Part shown: positions 56,051 to 64,000 of the stretch, piece by piece
How positions within the stretch are numbered: the stretch's first letter is position 1
Layout: every line of letters starts with the position of its first letter
Source of the DNA: an uncultured Roseobacter sp.
Lineage (GTDB): Bacteria > Pseudomonadota > Alphaproteobacteria > Rhodobacterales > Rhodobacteraceae
NCBI RefSeq assembly: GCF_947491795.1
Contig: NZ_CANLKW010000003.1
Location: 434,001-498,000, forward strand
Direction: 5' to 3'
DNA length: 64,000 bases
Position numbers and translations under genes: made by a program
The notes under the pieces: generated by a model
Told to the model about the DNA's origin: nothing
Seen by the model: only the letters and a program-made list of their open reading frames with translations
Database searches by the model: none

Positions 56051-57013
56051 TCAATATCCCAGCTCCGGGCTCACAGTGTTCAGCAATGGATCACCTGCGA
56101 TCCAGCGCTTCAGGTTATCGAGAAACAGCGAGAACGAAGCTTTTTCCCAGCCAGCGTAAACAGATGAACAATGTGGGGAGATCAGCACATCGGACCGGCT
56201 CCAGAATTCATGGTTGGCCGGCAAAGGCTCGGTCTCAAAGACATCCAGTGCCGCCGCCGCGATCTGTCCAGATCGCAGGGCCTGCACCAGCGCGCGCTGA
56301 TCCACGACCCCGCCTCTCGAAACATCCACCAGTATCGCGCCAGGTTTGACACACGCGAATTCCGCGTCTCCGAGAAGCCCTCGTGAATTTGCAGTCAATG
56401 GCGCGCAAACCGCCAAAAAATCCGCCTGCGCTAACAATCGTGACAATTCCTCCGGTGCACACACCTCATCGATATTCTCCATCTGACGCGGTCGCGCCCT
56501 GGTGCCGGCAACATTCATGCCCAGTGCTTTCGCACGTAGTGCAATCGCCTGTCCGGTTTTTCCAAGACCGACTATAACCAGGCTGGATCCTTTTAGCGGC
56601 CGAACAACGCGCTGGCGCCAGATCCGGTGCTTCTGGTCACTGATCAGGCCGGGAACATCCAGCGTGAAGTGCAAAAATGCTCCCACCACATACTCGGCCA
56701 TCATATCCGCCGCGACGCCAGCGGCATTAGTCACCGTGACGATGTCAGCGTCCCAGAGCCCAAAGTGATCGGTGCCCGCCCCGCCGTTTGCCACCCATTG
56801 CGGACCGTCATTACCAAACAGAGCATCACGGGGAAAACCATTCGATCCGGCGAAACGGACCGTGTAGACAATGTCAGGGCGAAAGCGCGCGATCGCTTCT
56901 GGCAAGCCTTCGTAAGAGTTGCATTCTGCCACCTCTGCCGCAGGGCATGCTTTGACCAGCTCAGCCGCAAGGCTGCTTGTCTCTTTGTTGTGCAGGAGCA
57001 CCCTTGGTTTCAT
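56051..57013 (-). CDS. D-2-hydroxyacid dehydrogenase family protein
   Basis: LKGSSLVIVGLGKTGQAIALRAKALGMNVAGTRARPRQ; GAILVDVSRGGVVDQRALVQALRSGQIAAAALDVFETEPLP. Confidence 0.9.
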   Translation of the reverse strand: MKPRVLLHNKETSSLAAELVKACPAAEVAECNSYEGLPEAIARFRPDIVYTVRFAGSNGFPRDALFGNDGPQWVANGGAGTDHFGLWDADIVTVTNAAGVAADMMAEYVVGAFLHFTLDVPGLISDQKHRIWRQRVVRPLKGSSLVIVGLGKTGQAIALRAKALGMNVAGTRARPRQMENIDEVCAPEELSRLLAQADFLAVCAPLTANSRGLLGDAEFACVKPGAILVDVSRGGVVDQRALVQALRSGQIAAAALDVFETEPLPANHEFWSRSDVLISPHCSSVYAGWEKASFSLFLDNLKRWIAGDPLLNTVSPELGY

Positions 57014-57111
57014 TGCTCAGACCTTTTTCCGGTACGCATGGACGACAGCGCGGCTGAAAAATGACACGCACCAACCGGTTTCTGAACACCCCGGAGATAT
57101 GCGCGCCGCAT

Positions 57112-57855
57112 TCACTTTGTTGATGTTGACAACAACCGGCCAAATCCGTGCAGTTGTCCTTTCCACGAGACAGCCCTGATGACCGCAGCCAGAAGCGCCT
57201 GATTTGACGTAATGACGGGCTTGCCTGTCTCTTTTTCCAGCGCATCAATGATTTCGACGCTGCGCATGTCGGTACAGGACAGCACGATTGCCCCGATGTC
57301 GTCACGATCTGCCGCCAGGCCCAGATTGAAAACCTCTGAAGGGGTCATAGCGCCCTGTCCTTCGTTGCTCAGAGCACTGTCCACTTCAGCCCGGGACACA
57401 ACCTGAAACCCGGATTTTTCAAGGTAGGACACAGCAAGACTATTGATTTCAGCTACATAGGGTGACGCAAAGCCAATCCGGTCGACACCTGTCCGTCGCA
57501 GACCTTCCACAAGCGCCCCTGCCGCTGTTATGGCCTCGCAACCGCTCATTGCCGACATTTTTTCAGACAGGCTTTGATCAAATGAAGGCCCGTGCGTCAG
57601 CGTCGCTGAAGTACAGCCATAAACAATCACGTCCGGATGCGCGCCATTCAACAGACGGAGAGGTTCATCCAGACCCGACGTACCCAGCCCCCGCATCTGA
57701 TCTGCGCCGGGGATCGCTTCTTCTTCGTAGCCTCCCATGCGCACAGTATGCACCATAAATTCCGGCGGGCACATCAGTGCAAAATCAGGCTCGAGGTTGG
57801 TGTTGGTAAAAGGAACCATCAGCCCGATCCGAAATTTCCCACGTCTGCTGCTCAT
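57112..57855 (-). CDS. Asp/Glu racemase / maleate isomerase superfamily protein
   Basis: FRIGLMVPFTNTNLEPDFALM; two Cys motifs VIVYGCTSATLTHG and AIVLSCTDMRSVEII. Confidence 0.87.
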   Translation of the reverse strand: MSSRRGKFRIGLMVPFTNTNLEPDFALMCPPEFMVHTVRMGGYEEEAIPGADQMRGLGTSGLDEPLRLLNGAHPDVIVYGCTSATLTHGPSFDQSLSEKMSAMSGCEAITAAGALVEGLRRTGVDRIGFASPYVAEINSLAVSYLEKSGFQVVSRAEVDSALSNEGQGAMTPSEVFNLGLAADRDDIGAIVLSCTDMRSVEIIDALEKETGKPVITSNQALLAAVIRAVSWKGQLHGFGRLLSTSTK

Positions 57856-58934
57856 GCCCGCTCACCTTCTTGCCAACGTATTAACGCGTCGAAAGCAGCC
57901 TGCATGCAAGGCTCCTGGGCAATGGTCCAGCGGAGGACTTGCGGCAAAGACGCTGCATTCTGGCGCCGGAGAAAAATCCCAGCCTTTTTCAGCGCATTGT
58001 CTGCCTCTATAGCTTCGGCTGCATCATCAAACCGCAAAAGCAGAAAATTGGTGCATCCGGGTACCGCGTTGAACCCGGCTGACTGCAATTTTCCGGCCCA
58101 CAGGTTCGCGATCTCTGCGGTCTGCGCACATGTCTGACGCATGTATTCGCGGTCCTCCAGAGCTGCGACAGCTGCAGCCTGAGCGGTCAGAGCAAGGTTG
58201 TTCGGATTGAGCACTTTCCGCACGTGGTTCGCCAGTTCCCCGGGGAAATACCCCCAACCCACGCGCAGACCAGCAAGCCCGTAAGCTTTCGAAAAACTGC
58301 GCAGAACAATGCAGTTTCCAGCATCGGTCATGTCCCAGAAACGCTCGCCCAGATGGTCATTGAACTCGGCATATGCTTCGTCAACAACCAAAAGGATATC
58401 CGGCCGCAAGCCGGCCCTGAGCCTGCGCAGCGCGTCCGATGAAATGCGTGTCCCCGTCGGGTTCCCCGGGTTTGCGACAAACACGATCCCCGTGTCAGGG
58501 CGGACAGACTGCAGCAGATTGCTGACGCTGACACCCGATCGTGTTTCCGGCGCAGTGTCGAACCGGGCGCCGGACATTGCGGCCGAGGTTCGAAAAAACG
58601 GATAAGCATGCACAGGTGCGAGCACGGCCCGTCCGGGACCAGAGAAAGTTCTCGCAACAGCGGTAATCAGGTCAAGCGAACCGCTGCCGCATAAAATGCG
58701 GTCTTTCTCTATTCCGTGGAAGTGGCTCAACGCATCCCGCAGCAGCGTCCATTCCGGATCAGGGTACAATTCTGCACCGCTCAGTATTTTGCGGACTGCT
58801 TTCATCACTCCCGGGGCGGGTGGGCGCAGACTTTCGTTCTGGGCCAGCATCACAGGTGCAATGCCGTCCGGGACTGTCGTATCTGCCAGTGCATATGGGG
58901 ACATCACCGCCACATGCGGCTGAACGGGTATCAT
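57852..58934 (-). CDS. class I/II PLP-dependent aminotransferase (HisC-like)
   Basis: RILCGSGSLDLITAVARTFSGPGRAVLAPVHAYPFF; FVANPGNPTGTRIS; LLVVDEAYAEF; VLRSFSKAYGLAGLRVGWG. Confidence 0.92.
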   Translation of the reverse strand: MIPVQPHVAVMSPYALADTTVPDGIAPVMLAQNESLRPPAPGVMKAVRKILSGAELYPDPEWTLLRDALSHFHGIEKDRILCGSGSLDLITAVARTFSGPGRAVLAPVHAYPFFRTSAAMSGARFDTAPETRSGVSVSNLLQSVRPDTGIVFVANPGNPTGTRISSDALRRLRAGLRPDILLVVDEAYAEFNDHLGERFWDMTDAGNCIVLRSFSKAYGLAGLRVGWGYFPGELANHVRKVLNPNNLALTAQAAAVAALEDREYMRQTCAQTAEIANLWAGKLQSAGFNAVPGCTNFLLLRFDDAAEAIEADNALKKAGIFLRRQNAASLPQVLRWTIAQEPCMQAAFDALIRWQEGERA

Positions 58935-60589
58935 GGTTTTGCTCCAACGTATTTTCTTGCGCCTTCCGGACTGACTAAGCCGGCTTTGACATCTGCCTCC
59001 AGGGCCGCTCTCGCTCTGTTTTCCGGAGGTCCGAAACCACCGCCGCCTGGTGTTTCAAATATAAGCGTATCGCCGTTGCTGACCTCAAAAACCCCTTTTC
59101 CCGGAAGATCGCCTGAGCCTGCTCCCTGCTTTTCAAGCCGGATACGGCCAGGTTTACCATTCATGCCACCCATCCGGCCCCGCGCCGCGTTGCGTACACG
59201 TTCCACAGACAGGAAAACCATAAACGCCTCACCGCCAGACGGGCCGATTTCAATGCGCTGTCCAAGACCGCCGCGCCTTTCACCCGCACCGCCGGAATCC
59301 TCTCTCAGTTCTCTTCTGCGGAAAAGTACCGGCGCAGCGGCCTCAGTCGTTTCAATCTGGCTGCCCCAGACACCGCTGGGAAAGGCCGTTGCGGACAATC
59401 CGTCAAGCCCCGGCCGCGCGCCTGTTCCCCCGTTGAATACCAGCTCCAGTGCGAAATGACGGCTCGGGTCCGACGCGGCGCCGGGTGTGTGGCGCAGCGG
59501 CAGATCATACATACATGACGCTCCTTCGGCTGGCACAGCTTGGGGCAGCGCTTGCGCAAGGCAGCCATAAATCAGATCCGGCGTCATCTGGCCCAGTGTA
59601 TGCCGCATGGCCACAGGCGCCGGCGACAGAGCATTCAGAATGCAGCCATCCGGTGCTGTTACGCGAAAAAGTTCCAGTGAGCCGGCATTATTCGGGATAT
59701 CCGGGCCTACGATACAGCGCAGAGCAAAAACAGTGTAGGCCGTCGCATAGTTCAGCGGAACGTTGATACCCTTGTCCACACAGGAATCCGTTCCGGCAAA
59801 GTCCACGTCAATGCCAGCTTGCGAAACGGTCATGCGCGCGCAGAGCCGGATATCAGCATCATAGCCGTCACAGATCAGTTCACTTGTCCAGGTGCCCTGC
59901 GGCATCGCAGCGACCGCGCGCAGAGTAGCATTGCGTGATGTTGTGATGATGTAGTCGGAGAGGTCCGTGAGGTCACTTATGTCAAATTCCTGCATCATGT
60001 TTTGCAGCCGGTTCGCGCCCGTTTCACAGCACGCAATGAGCGCATATATATCGCCTTCGTTTGCAATAGGCTCTCGCGAGTTTGCACGGACGATATCCAT
60101 CAGAAGTGTGTTCAGATCGCCGCCCGATACGAGCTTGCACGGGGGGATCAGCAAACCTTCATCATAAATATCCGATCCCTCTGGCCCCATCCCAAGTCCA
60201 CCAAGGTCAACAAGATGCGAGGTACAGGCCGAGAAGCCGACCACACGGTCGGAATAGAAAACGGGCATCATCAGAAGAAAATCGTTCAGATGCCCGGATG
60301 CGATCCAGGGATCGTTTGTCAGGAAAATGTCGCCCGGGTGCATCTGCCGTGCATCAAATGTCGCGCAAAGGGTCTTTACCGCCTCTGCCATGGTGTTGAT
60401 GTGCCCCGGCGTCCCGGTCACTGCCTGAGCGAGCATCCTGCCATCTGCGTCGAATATACCCGCCGAGATGTCACCACATTCCCGCACGATCGGGCTGAAT
60501 GCAGCCCGCACGAGCGCCTGGCCCTGCTCTTCAACTATGGCCAGAAGCCGGTTCCACATAACCTGTAACTGCATAGTAGCTGGTTTCAC
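58931..60589 (-). CDS. hydantoinase B/oxoprolinase family protein
   Basis: MWNRLLAIVEEQGQALVRAAFSPIVRECGDISAGIFDADGRMLAQAVTGTPGHINTMAEAV; LTNDPWIASGHLNDFLLMMPVF; GGGGFGPPENR. Confidence 0.93.
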   Translation of the reverse strand: MKPATMQLQVMWNRLLAIVEEQGQALVRAAFSPIVRECGDISAGIFDADGRMLAQAVTGTPGHINTMAEAVKTLCATFDARQMHPGDIFLTNDPWIASGHLNDFLLMMPVFYSDRVVGFSACTSHLVDLGGLGMGPEGSDIYDEGLLIPPCKLVSGGDLNTLLMDIVRANSREPIANEGDIYALIACCETGANRLQNMMQEFDISDLTDLSDYIITTSRNATLRAVAAMPQGTWTSELICDGYDADIRLCARMTVSQAGIDVDFAGTDSCVDKGINVPLNYATAYTVFALRCIVGPDIPNNAGSLELFRVTAPDGCILNALSPAPVAMRHTLGQMTPDLIYGCLAQALPQAVPAEGASCMYDLPLRHTPGAASDPSRHFALELVFNGGTGARPGLDGLSATAFPSGVWGSQIETTEAAAPVLFRRRELREDSGGAGERRGGLGQRIEIGPSGGEAFMVFLSVERVRNAARGRMGGMNGKPGRIRLEKQGAGSGDLPGKGVFEVSNGDTLIFETPGGGGFGPPENRARAALEADVKAGLVSPEGARKYVGAKP

Positions 60590-62691
60590 TGGCCCCGCTC
60601 CCCCGTTGATGTCAGCCAGATATTGCCATCCGCATCGGTGCGTGCACTGAAATCAGCGGTGACCAGCGTTGTCGTCTGCGGCTCGCAGATCAATGCAGGT
60701 CCGTTGATCTCGTCGCCTGCACTTAGTTCTGACCTTTGAAATACTCCGGCCTTGCGCCATGTGCTTGTGACGCTGCACCAGATCTGGCGGAACGTATCCG
60801 CCGATTTTGTGGTTCCGGACGTCGCGACAGCACCAGATGGTGGAACCGGCGCGTCCGACCAGACCGAGACACCCCAGTTGAGCACTTCTGTGATCATGCC
60901 CGGGACAACCCGGCCAAACTGACGGCTGTATTCCTGTTCAAATGCAGCAATCAGACGGGCGCGGTCGGAACTGATCAGCTTCTGACTGCCCAGATCAACC
61001 TCAATCTCATGCCCCTGACCATGATAGCGCATATAGGCTGTGCGCCGCTGGTACAGCCGGCTCTCCGGCGCGCCGGCACGAACAACGGCCTCTGCTTCAC
61101 CGATCATGTCGTCAAACAGCGCGTTAATCTGATCTGGTTCCAGCCTGTCAATCCGCGTGTATCTGGAGCGGATAATCTCAAAAGAAACCGGCGCAAACAG
61201 AAACCCTACCGCCGAGCCGACACCCGGATCAGGTGGTATCAATATGCGTGAAATTCCTGCGCGCCTTGCGACCCGCGTTGCGTGCAACGGGCCATTTCCA
61301 CCGAATGCGATCATTAACCGGGAACTGATATCCTTACCGGATTCAACGGCGTGCATGCGGCCTGCGCTGGCCATCGCCTCGTCCACAATCTCGCTGACGG
61401 CTGTCGCGGCCTCCTCAACCGTGAGGTTCAGAGGCGTTCCGACGTCCCCCAGCAAAGCTTCAGCGGATAGATCAGAACTGACCTGCAACCTGCCTTCGGC
61501 AAACCCATCGGGCGGGATATACCCCTGAATAATGTCCGCGTCGGTGACGGTCGGTTGCGTGCCGCCTTTTCCAAATCCGGCGGGTCCGGGTTCGGAGCCC
61601 GCGCTTTGCGGGCCAACAGTCACCCGCCCCAGATCATCCGCCGCGGCGACAGAGCCGCCCCCCGCCCCGATCTCGATCATTTCAATCACCGGTATTCTGA
61701 CCGGCATTCCCGACCCTTTTATGAAACGGGCAGCTCTGGCAATTTCGAACCGTCGTGCCATCTGCGGACGGTATTCGTCTATCAGGCAAAGCTTCGCCGT
61801 GGTTCCGCCCATGTCAAAAGACAGGATCTCGTTTTCCTTTACGCCCTGTGCAATTCGCGCAGCCAGAACCGCACCACCGGCAGGCCCGGATTCGACCAGC
61901 CGGACCGGCATGCGCACAGCCGTCTCAAGCGTCGTCATGCCACCACCAGCCGTCATCATCAGCACAGGGCAGCGCAACCCGTTTTCTGCGAATTTTCGCT
62001 CAAAATCAGCAAGGTATCTGGACATCAGGGGCTGGATATACGCATTGGCAATCGTTGTGCACAGCCGGTCAAACTCTCGCGCTTCCGGGCTTATCTCATG
62101 GCTCAGCGAGACAACTGTCCCGGGCAGGTATTGTTGCAGCAGTTCTGCCAGCCTGCGTTCGTGGGCAGGGTTCGCATATGCGTGCAGCAGGCAGATCGCA
62201 ACCGCCTCGACACGTGCCTCCCGCAACCGGTCCGCCAGATCAGCGACCGCAGCTTCATCCAGGGGGATCAGTTCTGCACGGCGCGCATCCATCCTACCAC
62301 CGATTGTGAAGGCACGCGATCTTGGGACAAGCAGATCCGGCTTCACCAGATTGATGGCGTACTGACTGTACCTGCGCTCATAAGCAATTTCGAGGATATC
62401 GCGAAACCCCTCGGTGGTGACTGTTGCAACTCTGGCACCGCGCTTTTCGATATGCGCGTTGGTCGCAAGGGTAGTGCCATGGATAAACCCATCGATTTCC
62501 TGCATGGAAGCACCGGCCGCGGTAAGGGCTTCCTGTGCACCAGAAAGAGCGGCTTCGACAGGGGCGTCCGGAGTTGTCGGGACTTTACAGGTCGCGACAA
62601 CCCGAGCGTTGGCGTCCACAATTGCTGTGTCTGTAAAAGTGCCACCGATATCGATTGCCATGCGCAATCCGCGCGACTGTGTCATTGGCAT
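60586..62691 (-). CDS. hydantoinase/oxoprolinase family protein, subunit A
   Basis: LRMAIDIGGTFTDTAIVDANARVVATCKVPTTPDAPVEA; IHGTTLATNAHIEKRGARVATVTTEGFRDILEIAYERRYSQYAINLVKP; SFDMGGTTAKLCLID. Confidence 0.94.
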   Translation of the reverse strand: MPMTQSRGLRMAIDIGGTFTDTAIVDANARVVATCKVPTTPDAPVEAALSGAQEALTAAGASMQEIDGFIHGTTLATNAHIEKRGARVATVTTEGFRDILEIAYERRYSQYAINLVKPDLLVPRSRAFTIGGRMDARRAELIPLDEAAVADLADRLREARVEAVAICLLHAYANPAHERRLAELLQQYLPGTVVSLSHEISPEAREFDRLCTTIANAYIQPLMSRYLADFERKFAENGLRCPVLMMTAGGGMTTLETAVRMPVRLVESGPAGGAVLAARIAQGVKENEILSFDMGGTTAKLCLIDEYRPQMARRFEIARAARFIKGSGMPVRIPVIEMIEIGAGGGSVAAADDLGRVTVGPQSAGSEPGPAGFGKGGTQPTVTDADIIQGYIPPDGFAEGRLQVSSDLSAEALLGDVGTPLNLTVEEAATAVSEIVDEAMASAGRMHAVESGKDISSRLMIAFGGNGPLHATRVARRAGISRILIPPDPGVGSAVGFLFAPVSFEIIRSRYTRIDRLEPDQINALFDDMIGEAEAVVRAGAPESRLYQRRTAYMRYHGQGHEIEVDLGSQKLISSDRARLIAAFEQEYSRQFGRVVPGMITEVLNWGVSVWSDAPVPPSGAVATSGTTKSADTFRQIWCSVTSTWRKAGVFQRSELSAGDEINGPALICEPQTTTLVTADFSARTDADGNIWLTSTGERGQ

Positions 62692-63053
62692 ATCCTGAAG
62701 ATGAGAAAACGTGCAAGTTGCAGGCCCGCATGTCCGGGCTGGGCTGATCTGCTGTCAGACGACGAGGTCGCACCCCGTATGCCGGCGCGTCATGCCCGCG
62801 GCTCCGGATATCAAAACAGTATCTGTGCCAATCAACATATGTGCCTCTCTCAGGGTCTGAGTTTAGGCAGTGGCCATGAGGATCTGTCAAGGATCAATAT
62901 CTATTTCGCAAGCTCACATGAGCGCTCATCCTCATGAAAGGCGGCGAAGAAGGATCGGCCCGTTATAGGAATAGTGACAAATTTTTGTACTTGGATTTCG
63001 CCCGTAAAGCAGCCGTTTACCGGTTTAGTGGCAGTTTGCGGCAGCAAAAGCTG

Positions 63054-64000
63054 AATGGGCGGAAAAGCATTGTATCGGATAATCGAATGTCTGACCCAGG
63101 AACATGATTACTTCCTTGTCGCCGCCGCCGCTCTTGTCTGCGTCGTTGGTTCCTGCCTGTCCGTCCTCATCGCACGACGCCTGATTTTCGCGACGGAACG
63201 GCGCAAATACATCCAGTTGGGTCTTGGCAGTCTCATCTCGGGTGCAACAATCTGGTCCACACATTTTATCGCCATGCTTGCCTATGAACCCGGTTTCGAA
63301 CACGGATATGAACCTGTTCTGACCGGTGTTTCCCTGGCGGTGGGTGTGCTGGGCGTTCTGGCCACAAATACCTTTCTTGCCTTTGGCAAGCATCGCTGGG
63401 TTTTCGTGATCGCGGGAGCCGGTTTTGGGTTGACTGTTTCAGCCATGCACTATGTGGGCATGGCCGCTTTTCTTCTCCCCGGGCAGATCAACTGGAATGT
63501 CACCAGCGTGGCCGCATCGATCATATTGGGAACGACGCTGGGTGCCGCAGCTTATCACCGGATAGTTTATCCGGTAACGCGATATTGCTGGATGGGTGGC
63601 GCTTTTCTCATGGTTCTGGCGATTTGCTCTATGCACTTCACCGGAATGTCTGCGATCACGCTTGAGCTCAGCCCGTTTATCATTGTTCCGGAACAGGTTT
63701 TGCCTGATGGTCTGCTGGGTCTTCTGGTTTCAGCCGTGACAGTAATCATTCTTGTTGTCGGCTTCGCTTCTATCAGCCTTGAGGTGAACCTGGAACGCGA
63801 AGCGATTGAACAGCTGGAGCATACTGCCCATCATGATCGCCTGACAGGGCTGCCCAACAGGCTGGAGCTGTCCCGCCAGACAAAAGTATTCGATAAAACC
63901 CTCGCTGATTTTGGCGGCATGAATGCGGCAACGTTCACCATTGATCTTGATCTTTTCAAGGAAATCAACGACCTGCACGGAAACGCTGCTGGTGATGAAA
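63054..64000 (+). CDS. MHYT-domain membrane sensor with GGDEF (diguanylate cyclase) domain, truncated by window edge
   Basis: Own translation from ATG 63054: MGGKALYRIIECLTQEHDYFLVAAAALVCVVGSCL...WSTHFIAMLAYEP...SAMHYVGMAAF...CSMHFTGMSAI...HDRLTGLPNRLELSRQ...FTIDLDLFKEINDLHGNAAGDE. No stop before the edge, so not in the ORF track. Confidence 0.9.

Noticed and set aside
61555-62937. 460-aa plus-strand ORF
   Set aside because: Antisense to hyuA; no domain motifs and unusual composition.

Overview
The window looks like a roseobacter-type alphaproteobacterial chromosome segment (Rhodobacteraceae-like gene content, moderately high GC). It is densely coding, about 50 credible CDSs, and both edges cut a gene. 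I saw no rRNA, tRNA, CRISPR array or intact IS element. In order: partial 3-methyladenine-DNA-glycosylase-I-like gene (-); modABC; LysR regulator divergent from a dabB-dabA inorganic-carbon uptake pair; aldo/keto reductase-RidA fusion, TIGR04076-like protein, second aldo/keto reductase and a livGFHMK-type ABC transporter; RND efflux pump with divergent TetR; BKACE (DUF849) and a divergent sulfatase/phosphonate-monoesterase-like enzyme; homogentisate operon (hmgA, FAH-like, MBL-fold, FAD monooxygenase, DUF2783); secreted trypsin-like protease plus two-partner secretion TpsB/TpsA; LacI regulator with divergent small membrane protein, Tat-type TRAP transporter and universal stress protein; sorbitol/mannitol (smo/mtlK-like) operon; radical SAM DNA-repair-associated protein plus UdgX-type uracil-DNA glycosylase; SAF-domain oxidoreductase; sCache chemoreceptor; a coupled hyuA-hyuB-aminotransferase-Asp/Glu racemase-D-2-hydroxyacid dehydrogenase operon; and a truncated MHYT-GGDEF protein. 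The best candidates for undescribed biology are: (1) the AKR-RidA / TIGR04076 / AKR / Liv cluster, where the Rid catalytic Arg and one AKR catalytic His are substituted; (2) the hydantoinase-aminotransferase-racemase operon; (3) the TPS locus with a C-terminal Cys pair and a co-oriented protease. All functional calls come from reading motifs by eye; no database search was run.
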